Part shown: piece by piece, positions 1 through 13,500 of the stretch
Numbering within the stretch: position 1 is the first letter of the stretch
Layout: every line of letters begins with the position of its first letter
Assembly (NCBI GenBank): GCA_026874595.1
Contig: CM049318.1
Coordinates: forward strand, 19,751,456-19,815,455
Direction of reading: 5' to 3'
DNA from: Sipunculus nudus
Taxonomy: Eukaryota; Annelida; Sipuncula; Golfingiida; Sipunculidae
DNA: 64,000 bases
Notes under the pieces: model-generated
Database searches by the model: none
What the model was told of the DNA's origin: nothing
The model's input: the letters and a program-made list of their open reading frames with translations, nothing else
Translations under genes and position numbers: made by a program

Positions 1-1059
1 CTTGTAATGTTTGTATATTCTTGGAAACTGTCGTTGACAAAAGCTCGTTTTGTATTTTGAATATGAAAAACCGACTTTAAATTAAACCCATTAATAAGTA
101 ATATCAATTGTGATCATGCCCATGACTTTGAGTTCCCTTTTCAACCATTCACGGCTGCCATGTATTAGTCATATACACCCTTTCCGTCAGGCACACCTGC
201 ACATGCGTTTTTTTTATGAAACATGAACAGAACTAATGAGGATAACAGGAAACTGTTCCTTTTTTAAAAACATTACAGGTTTCCCACGTAATGTGGGTAA
301 GACCTACTTGATAAAAAGTCACCTGATGTGAGTTCCTTAAAACATATCGAGTAGTCCATTATTTACGGTGGCTGATTTAGGACACAAAAACAACAATTTC
401 GATATCGAGATCACCAGATAATATCTCGAGATCTCGACATATAATTTTGAAAAAAAAAAAATTTAGGACACAGAAAAAAAATCGAGATCTCGAGATAAAT
501 TTTTTTAGATAAAAAAAATATTTAAGTCTCCATTGGCATTTGGCGAACCATTCGATGATTTATTGACGTAAGTTAAAGGGGCCCATTCATATATCTGACG
601 TCTGTCAAATAAACATAATCCCTTGAACCAAGCCAACGGGGTACATGTTGTCCCTTTTGTATATATCCACATGTTTAAACCATGCCGGGGGGGGGGGGGG
701 GCAAATTTTGCCCCCGGTCCTAATCAAAATAGGTTGACTTAAATTCATCTGGGCTATAGATATTCAGTGGCGGATCCAGAGGGGGACTTTGGGGGCTGTC
801 GAGATTTCGACATGTTATGACATAAAAAAAATCCGTGTCTTAAATCAGCCATCGTACATATTAATGCTGGAACCCTTTTTTCTATAACACCCTTTATACC
901 AAAACAGATGTTTCACTTGTTCAGGTGTGTATGCAGGCTGATGAAGCAGTATATTTTGAATGTTATGAAAGCTCCTCATACAATTGGTTTGGTGAAAATT
1001 AGGTTTTTGAGGAAACGTACGCATAAATAACATTCAATGTTAGGATCCATTCACTGCAG
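1..1059. other. Non-coding sequence, probably intron of ACADL-like copy 1
   Basis: I see no exon here. The first recognisable exon of copy 1 starts at 1060 and by homology needs an upstream exon, so this stretch is most likely intronic. It holds A-rich and homopolymer tracts (for example G-run near 688-701) and a fragment beginning near 770 (GTGGCGGATCCAGAGGGGG). Related GGCGGATC-type fragments recur near 10971, 11545 and 47092, so it is probably dispersed-repeat debris. Confidence 0.4.
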
Positions 1060-4000
1060 CGATTTACAGTCAATTCGTACGCATGCGCGTCGTGATGGTG
1101 ACGGCTGGGTGTTGAACGGAAGCAAGGTTTTCATCACACACGGCATCGTCTCTGACGTCATTATTGTAGCGGCTGTGACTGAACGTGACGCCAGGTCGCC
1201 AGCTCACGGTATCAGCCTCTTTCTGGTAGAGCGAGGCATGCCGGGATTTTCCAGGGGCCGTAACCTAAACAAACTAGGAGTCAAGGCGGAGGTTATTTTC
1301 GATGCTATTTTATTTTATTTTATTTCATTATACTCTATTCAATTCAAATTAATTTAATTGAATTCAATTTTACTCTATTCTCTTCTATTCTATTCTATTC
1401 TATTTTGTTGTATGCGATGCAACTATAGAGTGTCGTCGTTTTACTCACTAAACAGACCTTAAATTAGCATTGAGACAGAGTTGGAAAGATTCTACTGAAC
1501 TATATATCACATTTTATATTATTCTTTAATTTAGTAGAATTCAGTTTCATTTGATTATATTTAAATTTGTGGTTGATTCTCGGTACGTTTTGTAGTAGGA
1601 ATTGCAGAGTAAATGGTGTTGAAGGTCCTGGATATCCACATATTTTTGCGCACACATTTAACGGAATTTCTAAAATATTTTCCAAAATAAGCAGTTGTTT
1701 TATCAAATATCTTTTTACCTATCAAACTTTCTCTTTTTTAATGTCTTTGTCAAATTCACCAAATAACCTTTGCAAAATAATGGAATTCTCGTTAAAAGTT
1801 CATTTAATAAAATATTTTAAAATATACAGGAATGTTTAATGTATACAAAAAGATGCAAAGAACAGGTATTTTTTAACAGGACACAGCTGAGTTATTTTTC
1901 GAGGACGTCCGTCTGAGCAGGGAGCACCTGCTGGGCGAGGAGAACAAGGGTTGGTACTACCTGATGGCCCAGCTTCCTCAGGAGAGGATGCTGTGTGCGG
2001 GGCGGGCCCAGGGTCACATGGAGATGATGTTTGAGAAGACGAGGGAACACGTCCAGCAAGGATACGACGATGGCATGAGGCTGGCCGAGTCGCAGGTGAT
2101 TTGTGTACTAAATAGGCCTAATCATTTGGGGAGGGGATCCAGGATTTTGGAGGGTACCTTCCCAGGAAGACTGAAGCTGTCTTTCCATGTGCGCGTATAT
2201 ACGTATATGCTTGAAATAAAATAGCTGTGTTTCCATGGGCGTTTTTATGTATGAACCGGCTGAAGTATATATTCGTACAGTGGATCTAGCAGCCTTCCCA
2301 AGAAAGATGCCGGATTTACAACATTTTACTCCGAATACCTGAGTTCACGCAGACCCTTTGCGTGAAAATTGGCCCTGTTGCGGCCCGGCTACGCCTACAA
2401 TATATGGTTGAACCCCTTAAATTTCAAAGATATAAGGGGGGGGGGGGGTTCCTACGTTTCCACACCATTTGAACCTCTCTTCTTAATCATCAGTATTCTA
2501 TATTAGCACTTTCTTCGTGAACATTGCTTTGCTCTGTATAAGTAACAGGAAATGTAGCGACAAGATAGAGCACAGGGCAACAGGGTTGTTTAGCCCTATC
2601 TCAAGAACTGTCGCCGACAGTTTCGCTTTCATTCAGTTACAATATATGTATTTGTAACAACTATGGGAAAAACACACGCTGCATATATTATGCAAATATT
2701 ACATTTATATTCTATTAAAAGCAGGCCACTAAAAGATAACTTTGTTACCTGTATTTTAACGGTATGTGTCATAAAAGTGTATTAATATCTGATACAACGA
2801 TAGTTATCTCGGACTATGCTTCGTACAACATCATTCACTACGCTTCGGCCTTTTGAAATCAGTTCGGCAAAGTCAAAACAAAAAGCCTTTTGTTTTGACT
2901 TTGCCGAACTTATTTCAAGAGGCCGAAGAGTAGTGAATGATACAACATGTAATTTGATGAACATTTTGTTATTCAGATGTCACACCACAATGGTGACCAT
3001 CATAATTTAATAATTTACTTTCATCAAAATCTTCTCTCTTACTCATATCTGACCAACCCATGCTAACGTCAAATCCTGTCAGAGTGGCATGGTTACGGAT
3101 ACAGCCATACTAGCCGTCAGTTTAAGAAGGACGGACTGCAGTGACAATTGGACCCTGAAATATTCCAAATATGAGCCTGTCTTTAGTTGTCTGACCTCGG
3201 AGTGAAAAATTTTGAGCTTCCAATAAAAGAGATTGACCATCGCAATTTTTCTTCTAGCTTATCAAGTGTAATCACAAATTGGTAGCAATAAATTAAGTAA
3301 AAGTATAACATTAACAGTAACAGAAATAGCGTTAGGCTGTGTATGAGAAAACACAGGCCGACACGGAGAGGATTAACGAATATATGCTTGCAGCGAAAGA
3401 ATGTATCAGCAATTAAAAAATGAGGAGAATTCCTCGGATAATTGATGTTACAGTGCATGGTGATAATATATAACAGAGGAAGCGCTGTAAATTTAAAAAG
3501 ATCTAAATGGGCTTGCGGGTTTTACGCACATTCTACTCTGCTCTTTTCGTGCTTACAGTTCTGTTACAATTTTTACATTGTACTTATCATAAATAACATC
3601 TTTCAGTGTGTCAGACACAAAATGGCGGAACTGAAGACGCTGATTTGCGCAAGTCGAGCTTTCTATAACGACGCTTTGTGGGCGCTTCATAAAGGGCGAC
3701 TGACCAACGAAATGTCCGCCATGGCTAAATACTGGTGAGTAGTAATATTATATATTAATTAATTATACTGGTTACTCAAATAATAAATATCAAACGGTGA
3801 GACATCTGGGTCTACAATTCTGTCTCTATTTTTTTCACCTGTAGAACTGCATTGGATTGTTTATATACCAAATTCAAAATGATATTGGAATCATCAGATC
3901 AGTTTCCCCTTACAGGCTGACCGATCGAGCCAACCACGTTGCGGACACTTGTCTTTCTCTTTTCGGCCAAGAGGGGGCGCTGCATGACCATCCTGTTGCC

Positions 4001-4093
4001 CGGGCAATGTTTGACGCACGCATCCAGTCAATTTGGGCGGGAACCAATGAAATAATGAAGAACATCGTGACCAGAAAGATTATTGCGGAATGA
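1060..4093 (+). CDS. Long-chain acyl-CoA dehydrogenase-like, copy 1 (5' partial)
   Basis: Four exons seen: 1060-1291, 1880-2095, 3607-3734 and 3916-4093 (stop TGA). All have GT-AG borders and compatible phases (2-0-0-2). The product matches the C-terminal ~251 residues of mitochondrial ACADL, which oxidises long-chain acyl-CoA to trans-2-enoyl-CoA with FAD. The middle beta domain is well kept ([29 protein letters not shown]). The ACADL catalytic base Glu is present in LPQERML. FAD-contact motifs are degraded: the family RKAFG is GYDDG, and LHGGWGY is LFGQEGA; GTNEIM near the C-terminus is intact. Exon 1060 begins so as to encode S-D-L-Q, consistent with a normal GAGSD loop if the missing upstream exon supplies the rest. 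The N-terminal exons lie outside the window. A candidate AATAAA lies at 4230. Enzyme activity is uncertain. Confidence 0.9.
2174..2395. mobile_element. Non-autonomous element of the AAGC-end / TGCGCGTATA family
   Basis: Begins AAGCTGTCTTTCCATG, then alternating TGCGCGTATATACGTATATGC. The stretch 2277-2390 (ACAGTGGATCTAGCA, then GCAGACCCTTTGCGTGAAAA) is the reverse complement of an equivalent block inside the element at 36280-36558, so the two are copies of one family. The right end is not defined. It lies in an intron of copy 1. Confidence 0.6.
2831..2940. mobile_element. 110-bp foldback MITE with 7-bp target duplication
   Basis: An almost perfect 110-bp hairpin with ends TCATTCACTA and TAGTGAATGA, centred at 2885/2886. 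It is flanked on both sides by TACAACA (2824-2830 and 2941-2947), a clean 7-bp target-site duplication. There is no coding capacity. It lies in the intron between the second and third visible exons of ACADL-like copy 1. Confidence 0.85.
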
Positions 4094-6187
4094 TAAAGAC
4101 AAACACAAAAATAGACACATAAAAAATTTGTAGGTGGAAACTTCTCATTCTTATATAATTATACATAAAAGTGGTTTGAAACTGGACTGTATTTTAATGG
4201 CTAACCTTCGTAAATTTGCACATATGCCGAATAAATCATTCAAGATTGAACTTCAGTGGATACGGAGTATGTATTTAGTGATCTTCAAAGACATATATGA
4301 CAATAAGGCTTACCGTTCACAAGCTGTATGATTCATGAACGATCCCTTAACGTACAAAAAAAAAGGGGGGAGGCTTCATAAGGAAAGGGTGTTGCTATAC
4401 GTGCGAATGCAATCTGGGATGGCAGATTTGAAGTTAATTATACCAAGTCACAGAGACGGTCATTTAAGGTTACTAGCTTTGCTTACCCGATCATTATTTT
4501 GCAAATGAACACCAGTTTAGTTTCATCCAAAATTCGACAGATGGCAATTTATTAGGATAAAGACTAGCTAAGCTATTTTGATATCAATAGAAAAAATAAC
4601 GAAACACTCATGACAGATGAACATTTTGTTGCGCAGGCCATAGGAAAAAGATGCCTAACCCCTACCTCCTACATATTTCATAATTAAAATCAAATTATGT
4701 TTGTCGATGTTCTAATACAATTGAACATGCTTTAATATCTGACTCTAGCAGTCTCAGAAAATGTAAAGATACAAAAGAACAAACATTTTTATTGTGACAC
4801 TGCGAAATTTGCGTTAACTTAATTTTGCCCAACCTTCGACAAATTACAAAAATTCATATGGCAGTGTGTGTTTCCTCTTTATGCAGTGCCTGCCTCAGGA
4901 CATGATGCAGAGTAATAGACTTGAAACACTCTCCCTAAAAAAACACGTTCCTGAGTTACTAGGAACTAGGAACGTGCTATGTATTGTTCATGCATATTTA
5001 TGTAATGACTGTGTTTAGGTCTATTTGCTTTAAGGATTCTTTACTTATCAGTCTGTAATGCATTGTGTGTGTTAATTTACAAATCATCGTCACTGTTCTA
5101 CTGTCAGCATTATATGTACTTACCACATTTATATGGCTTACCAAAGCTCCTTTCTCTGATCCGGCATGTTTTTGCTGCTCTTGAATTTCAGCCAAAATTG
5201 CGAATAAGATATATGCATATTAGGACACCGGTCAATGGTGAAATTTGCACATATAATATATAAAAATAACCTAAGATTTGGGCATCTTTTGGACAGCTTT
5301 ATTAATTTATTAATAATAAAGTTAATGGCTTAACTAAGTAGTATGTATATTTGCAGAATGACTTTTATTTGGGTTTCGGACTAGAAAATAGGGTGGAAGC
5401 ACAATAAATCCGTGGCGACAACCAGGCCCGGTATATACCGCTCCTTCTTGTCCTGGGTGTTTCTACCAGTCTGTCAAATATTTCTTTTGTAAGTTAAGGA
5501 TTCGCTCCAAACTGAATATGACAATAGAATCAGCAGACGACACAAAAAGGTCAAGGTCAGGGTCTAGTGGCTGTGTTGGTTTCCCGAGAAAGACGCAATG
5601 AGGAGCAGACACTCTAGGATAATCTAATAGTAAAACTTCCATCATTGTTTAAACATATCTAAACCAGAATAGGTCTCTTCAAATGTCCTCTCTAATATGC
5701 TAACAGCATAACGGTTAGTTTACCTTCATCGATAATATACTGGAGGATATACGGGTTTAGAGGAAATACCATCAGCAGGTTTTTTACACGTTCAAAGAAA
5801 ATCATTTCGTTCGTTAAAGCTAGTCCCTGCACTGGTTCAATCTAAGGCAAGGCGGGATGCTCATGCTTACAGTAATTCCGATGTACCTGGTGTTTTGAAT
5901 CCACGGCACTGTTATCAGTATTAAAGTCACATACACAAAGCTTGCAAGTGAGCCGAAAGATGTCGCCATTGACGAACGTTTCTGGATCGTCCAATGTCCA
6001 ATGTATAATTACCCCGAAATTACAGCAACATTATCCGCCAGGACTAAACTATATAATTTCATGTGGAGTAAAAATGTAAATAATTTGATCAAAATTTTGG
6101 TTTAAGTGAGAAGACTTAAATATGAAGTATTTTTGTGAGGGGATCAGTTTCCTCAACATTGTATCTCATCAGCCAGATATTTGAATG

Positions 6188-6209
6188 ATAATAATAATAA
6201 TAAATAATA

Positions 6210-6284
<75 letters not shown>

Positions 6285-6484
6285 TAAATAATAATAATGA
6301 TAATAATTAATCTGTTAATCTACTTAAACAAGAACAAAAGTTTTTATTAAAATAAAAAATTCTTATTTAAGGTTATTGGTTTTTTACATAATTATTATTT
6401 ATTATTTACTATTTAGTATTTATTATAATTTTTATAATAATAATGATAATGATAATAAAAATAATAATAATTATAATAATAATA

Positions 6485-6529
<45 letters not shown>

Positions 6530-6575
6530 GTTATTATTATTATTATTATCATAATCATTATCATTATTATTCAGG
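6188..6575. repeat. Inverted pair of trinucleotide microsatellites, (AAT)n ... (ATT)n
   Basis: An (AAT)n tract at 6188-6300 is followed ~180 bp later by (ATT)n at 6478-6575. The two tracts are complementary and could pair into a long A+T hairpin. Confidence 0.9.
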
Positions 6576-7195
6576 ACTGCAAATTCTGCTTACATTGAGT
6601 AGTACTCGGCGCTAGAATATCCTAAACATTTTGATTAAAGCAGTGGTGCCTTAAAAGCGTACTAGTCCAATACTCATCAAAAACTTAGGAAAAGACGTGA
6701 AATATGAAGACGACAGATACTTTCAAATTGTATGGTTCTTTAGCACAGTGTTTCGGGTCTCCTTCATCAGGCGTTGTCACCCATTGGTCTCGGGTATCTT
6801 CTTATTGCGGCGGCGAGTTCCCAGTTATAAGTGGACAAGGGTATTGTATATAAAACGTACCGAAAAGATGTGAGATGAGGTGATCACAAAAAAAAAGATA
6901 GAGATAAGATATATCTTTCATGAAAGTCGTGACGTTCAAGTCTGATAAGCCGCTATGTTAAGGCATGTAACACAGTGATAAACCACTATGAGACAATGTT
7001 TCACAATGGCGCTTTTGAAGATAGGCCGAGCTAGGCTGTCCCCTTTGTTTGTAGCGCTGCGATTAAATTCCTTCGCGCAGTGTTTATATAGACCCCAACA
7101 CATATTAAGTTCCAAATCAGTCGCAATCTGTATTTTCAAACTACTAGCGGTATACCCTTAATTCCAAGATGCTATTGCAACATCAGGGTTTTATG

Positions 7196-7500
7196 CCGGC
7201 TTCTGTGGCTCAGGGATAGAGCACTGGGCTCGAAGCCGGGAGGTCGGGGGTTCAAATCTCAGCCGAGGAGGTGAGATTGTCACGGTCGGCCCCAACCCAG
7301 GGTGTGCGGTCTGCAGATTTAATGAGGAGACTGTACCCCACAGCCGTGTATCACTCACTAACGAATGCGTCTTTGGGAGGTTTCTCAGTGTTATGACCCA
7401 GGAATGGGTTTAATTACACACCCAGGACCTGCAGGTGCGGTAGACACCAGGCCTGGGTAACACCTGGCTATCACCAAGATATAAGAATAAAATAACAAGA
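7196..7500 (+). mobile_element. tRNA-derived SINE
   Basis: The 5' head is tRNA-like: an A-box-like TGGCTCAGGGATAGAGC at 7206 and a B-box GGTTCAAATCTC at 7249, at tRNA-like spacing with an imperfect anticodon stem. A ~200-bp unrelated body follows (CTGCAGATTTAATG, ACTGTACCCCACAGCC, ACACACCCAGGACCTGCAGG), ending in an A-rich AATAAAATAACAAG tail. Part of the body recurs inverted at 18650-18866, which shows that it is dispersed. It is not a functional tRNA gene, because the acceptor stem is absent. Confidence 0.75.
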
Positions 7501-8948
7501 AGCGAATGCTACCGCCCTGTCACCTAGTCCGAAACCGAAATGGAACTCTACAGATGTTAATTATACTTAAGAATTGGATAAGTCAGCATTAAAAAGTGGA
7601 GGCGATTACCTCCTTTAAAAAAATCTTAAAAAGGGGATTTAAAAAACGGAAAATGGCTGCACCCATGAGCGGTTCAGGATATAAAAAGGGCAAGAAATAC
7701 GATCGAAAAGTACAATGAAGACCTATCAAGGTATATAGGAATCTATCTGAAGAGAGAGTTCTGTGGTCATTCGACCAATATCTTCCTGGTAGAATAACGC
7801 TCTGCCAGTGACCACACCTTCATTCCCAAATTAAAGCAAGAAAGCTATATGGCCCACAGGAACACTTGAAATATTAAACAGGAATCAGTGGTTACAGAAG
7901 ACTGGATATTTTCACACATAAGGAATATTTTTCCTCTGAAAAAAGAAATACATAACTGAATAAAAGTAACTGAATACAAATGATTGATGTTGATTGGTAA
8001 TGGTCTGATATTACAGCCGATTCATCATACTTAACGCCTTGCCTTTCTGGATTTCCGGGATTTTTCATTCTTGTAGCTTTTCACATACCCTCTATTCAGT
8101 CCTAAAAGAATGTAGATGTTTACGGCTTTATGTTAGAGAGGTATTCACATTCACAATTTACGCGACAAGGATATTTTCGAGAAAATAAGACCTTCGTCAG
8201 AAAGACGCCCCTTCTGCGCAGCTGGGCAGTCTTTATATTATGACCACATTATTCATCTCGCCTCTATCTTGATGGGTCAGTTTTGTAAAACTCTCAGTGT
8301 ACATGGATTTAGGCCTTGAAAGCATGGGTTTAAATATGAGTAATGTTTAAAATGTGAATAGCTAGTGTATAGCTAGCCTCCCGTCATTACTGCAACAAGT
8401 TAAGTAAATGAAGTCAGGTATGGTATGTACGCCACCACGCTCCATGCATAATACAAAATATAGAAAATGCAAAACCTATTTTGAACGTTTTTAAAAAGTG
8501 TAATCTGGCAAATATTCAAGCCTCATGCACCTGTAGGGAAAGAAGTTTACAGAAGTTGATGAGTTATTTCTATATTTCAATTAGATAAAATATTGGTTAA
8601 TGGACCTTTTAAGGTGCCCCCAGAAAACAAAACCATCAATACTTTTATTTCTTCCGAAATATCCTGTTCTCTACTATAAGTCTCCAACATGGCTGATTTT
8701 CAATAGCTGACATTTCGGCACAATATAAGTCCTATGTCCCAGATTTGCACATGATATATATTTTTGCCCATGACTTTAATTAATCCCAAGGCGATTCCAT
8801 ACATCTGCATGCTTTGATTCTGAACTTGATTTTCATGCGACGTGCCTTGTCACTGTAGTCAAAGTACGGAACGTCTCAACCACATGTGCACAGACGGTGA
8901 TAGTGGCATTATTGCCGCTCCATCATGTTAGCGTGCTAGTGTGACAGG

Positions 8949-10492
8949 ATGTTCAGCTTCAGGGGGCCTGCCGTCGTCTGTGTCCAATGTCTTCTGCCAC
9001 GCGCCACTCAGTACAGGTACGGATTATTCCGGTCATAAGTGAAATGTAAGTGTAACATGACCAAACATGTGTGACATGGGTCATTAAAGAAATTTCGGTT
9101 ACCCGGAGAAACTATTTTATGATTCTTGAGTGCAGGTAAAACTGTAAAGTGAACTTTAGCATCATCCTCGATTCAGGACAGGTTATTGTGACGTAGCTGG
9201 TTTGGGATAGATTAAAGTTAATAATACCATTGTCATAATTTATTATTCACTTAAAGACCATGATACTCCCTATTTTTTAAGCATGTAGACGGACAAGCAG
9301 ATGAAGACTTAAGATAATCTTTCGTCATTATGTTGTGGCATATTGACATGCATGATTTAGACCAAATATATAGTTCCAAAGCAGCCGATAGAGGTCACCC
9401 GCAGGTCAAAATTCGGGGTTTACCAATTTACAAGACGGAAGTTATAAGAGGCACGTGTTCAACAATTAAGCTAAATATTACAATCAAATTTGTATGATAT
9501 GAGTTAAAAAAAGGTCTTCAATATAAATCAAACTCGGTGGTTATATACAAATTGATTATACTTATATTACATGCTAGTTGTATTAGATTTTGCTGTCGAT
9601 ACAGTGTTGCAATCTTTATTAAATCATGCTCACTTAACTCACGCTTTAACATTTCAGACATTTTTTCCTCGGATGCCCAGGAACCCCCGAACCCCGGCGG
9701 GAATTAGCCGAGGGTGACAGTCTTCTCGACATCGGCACAGAACGGATTTGGTCGACCCACCATGATGTCTTCCGACGAAAAGCTCGCCGATTTTTCGGGA
9801 ATGACGTCACGCCAAACAGAGCGAGGTAAAAGGGTAGGCTTGTTTTATTCCTCCTTGGGAAAGGGCATCAGTACAATATTTTACACACTTAAAAAATATA
9901 TTATGTGATATAGCCATTCAAAGCAGGAAGAGTCACCCTCATTAGCCTACTTTCGTTTCCAACGCTCGAAATCAAATCAATATTTTAACAGCTAGGGATA
10001 TATTTCTAAGTAAACGCTTTTACATTTGTTACAAAACTAATCTTTAATGAAAACATTGTTGTTCTTTATATGTCAAGGTAGATGTGGAAAACTTAACAAT
10101 TCAAATAGAATATGTTTAAATATAAAAATAAATAAAATCCAAGAAAATAGCAAACGTAAAGTTGTATTTTCTCAAATTGTGTTTAATATGGGAGTGAATG
10201 GTGTTTCATTTAATTTATTTCATGAAAACAAAGCTTTCATTTTACAACCACAAATAAATAATGAAGATTAAATGTTAAACGGAATGAATAAGTGTTAACC
10301 AAATTTGAATCTACTTTTACCAAATCTGTTTAATTTGGATACAAATGGTTAAATTTTATTGTTTCAGTTTTTGGAGATAAAAACTTTACTCAGTTATGCG
10401 GATACAGTTTATAAGGGTATTCTCTGATATGAAACATTTCTGTCGTTTACAGCTGGGAAGAAGCCGGTATCGTCGAAAGACAGGTAAACAGA

Positions 10493-10545
<53 letters not shown>

Positions 10546-13500
10546 CTGACCATACCCTGTTTATATGACCTGCATTTGAGTATAGTACCAGCCTTAAGCA
10601 AACGACATATGCTGGTCTTAATAATTTTAACGTGATAAAATGTATACATGTATATAAATTCGAACGGGAAATATTGCTTTTAAACATTCTGTATAATTCA
10701 TATAGATATTTCGACGTGCTGGAGAGCTGGGTTTGCTCGGTATAACGACGCCAATGGAACTTGGAGGTCACGGTGGCGATATCCTCACTGCTGCCATTTT
10801 GTGGGAAGAACAGTTAGTATCAAGAGAAGCACTTAAGTGCAGCGGTTAACGGCAAAATACAGAAGAATTGTTCAGTTTGTGATAAAAGTAACAAATTTGG
10901 TGGAGATGAAGTTGGTTAATACATTTTCATATTTTTATTAGTTCCACCAAATCTTCTCAGTGTAACGGGGGCGGATCCTATGTTAAATTTGGGGTACTCA
11001 AATTTATAAGAAAAATAAACGGAAGATCATCATAGTTACATTACATCTTATACATTCCTTATAGATAGGGTTAAATTTTGGAATATTGGATTCTATTTGA
11101 TTAACATCATCATGAGAAATGTAAAATTACCTTTGTGATCTTTTTAATGTAAACACTTGTTATTAAAAGATGACTATTTGCCATTCAACGACATGTGGTT
11201 AACTGAAGTTAATTTATTGTTAAATATAACATAAATCTTCGGTTTTAAAGTAAGTTATAATCACTATTCTCAATTCACATCTCTTCGATGTCTCCTTTGA
11301 TGAATATAGGAGACCGCGGGGGAGGGCAATGAGGAGAGGGGGGGGGGGGGGGTTACTATTTACGTAGTATTGGTTCACTGTATAAACATTACATATTTCA
11401 TCATACAATATGTATGTTTCTTCGTGCTAAAAAATCTTGTACAGTTTTATTGTTCTTAGTGCAAAGTATCTATTGTTTGTATTAATGAGCTAGATATATA
11501 TGAACATTTCCATGTGAGCACTGAAATAAACCCCTGAATTTCCAGGGGTGGATCATATTTAATTATCAGGGGCGGATCGTATTTAATTATCAGGGTGAAT
11601 TCTTTTAAAATGTTATCGTAAATGTACAACTAAACAGCGTTTCAAAGTTTTATTTCTACAAACAAACCTTCAAAACCAACAAACTCTATCAATTTGCGAT
11701 TATCTTCCCTTTTCAGTCATCAAATCATGACATGAACATCTCAATCTGGCTAGCGCTTGTTTATGCTTGTTTTTAGTCACACAAAGTATATATTTCTCCA
11801 TTAATTGAGACCATGGATTTTAAAGTACCATATTAATCTAATTTAGTATTTACTTCTACATCACAAGACCAGTTTTGTTCTGCCATATCAATAACTCTTT
11901 CTTTTATTTTAGCCAAAATATTCTAATGTCTCCTACTTCTTGATTCATCCACTCATACCAAAAACCTGCGCTGCATATTTTGCTTCTCATATGAGTAACC
12001 CATGCTTGTTTTCCATTCATATCTAGATTAAACAGCATGTTATATATACGCTCTGGTTATCTATTATTACCATAATGTACTAGTTTTGTCCAGTATTTTA
12101 CACATCTTAATAAATGACCGACATACATTGGATTCCTTCCAAACTCTCCCAATGATGCTGTGTTCGGAGCTGAAGAGCTAATTTTTAGTATGTACTTGCA
12201 AAATATATATTGCACCTTTTCAATTATTTCACATCTTTCATAGTCCCACAGTTCTGAACCATATAATAAAAACCGGTGTAGCCGTACAATCAAATAGATA
12301 AAATACCTGGCTCACTGATAAACAACTATATTTCCTATGAAAGTATTTTTATCAGAGTTACTGCTCTTTCAGCCTGCATTGTCTGCGCTTTCTTAAGTTT
12401 ATACCATGACAATGTAGTTGTAAATATTACCCTTAAGTATCTATAGTCATTTACCGTTTCAATTTGGGTATTTTGGATAGTGCCGTATCTCTATTCTTGT
12501 TAATGAACCCCCGTGTCTAAAAACCATATTTTTTGTCTTTCCTAAATTAACTTAAAGCCATCATTGACAGAACAAACTTGCAACTGGTTTATTTGTTCTA
12601 GGAGACGTCCTATTGTATCACTGAAGCATATTAAATCATCAGTGTACATTAATGTCATTAAGTTTGGCAAATATTCATCAATATTTATACCATGACAATC
12701 TATTTCATTAATTTGTTCATAAAATTCATCTATGAATAAAGAAAACAGAAGGGAACTCACCAAGCACCCTGCACGGTCGAGTTCCGTTAGTACATTCAAA
12801 TAATCTGTTAATCCTTCCTCTGTAAGAAGACATTATTTCATTTGACTATATATATTGACTGAAGTGTCTGTAAGAGTTTCCCTTTATCCCAGATATAACA
12901 GAAACATACCACAATAAATCAGTTTGTACACTATCAAAAGCAGTTGAAAAATCAATAAAAGTGTAATAAAACCTTTTCTTTTTTTTAATATTTCTGCACA
13001 CACCCCATTAAAGAAAATGCATGGTCTACATTTGAATAAGCTTTCCTAAGCCAGCTTGTGCTTCACATAATAATCCAGCTTGATCAACATAATTTTGAAT
13101 TCTGTTTGCCAATATTTTTGTAATTAGTTTACCAACGTTAATAAGAAACGAAATTCCTATATATTTTTTAGGATCAATGGTGGAAGCCTTATTGTGAATT
13201 GGTACAATAAATGCTTTACTCCAAGAGGCTGGGAAAATCCATTTCCTAATACACTATTAAATAATTTTAATATATGAGACGATATGTGACTATATGTATC
13301 TTTCAATATATCTACTGGTATCCAGTCAGGCCCTGGGGCCTTTCCTCTTTTCATTTTATTTATGGCTTTCTTTACTTCACATGGTGTTATGAGTCCATCA
13401 AGCTGTGTATTATTTTCAATTTCAATTACAGAGTATGATTCTTAAACTCTTGATTGATTTCATGTGTTGATGAATAAAATAGTTCCTTAAAATGTTTGAA

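Larger units (their letters stand above)
4094..8948. other. Intergenic region between the two ACADL-like copies
   Basis: I see no supported coding exon. It contains the inverted AAT/ATT microsatellite pair (6188-6575) and a tRNA-derived SINE (7196-7500). The rest is A+T-rich unique-looking DNA with short scattered ORFs that match nothing I recognise. The promoter of copy 2 should be just upstream of 8949, but I see no clear TATA box. Confidence 0.5.

Noticed and set aside
7196-7275. tRNA gene at the SINE head
   Set aside because: A- and B-box are present but there is no acceptor stem, the anticodon stem is mismatched, and a long dispersed body follows.
10386-10771. Three overlapping frames of 79-120 codons around the (AT)n tract
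   Set aside because: Most of each frame is poly(Ile-Tyr) from the AT repeat; the real coding pieces are plus-strand exons 10453-10483 and 10706-10812.
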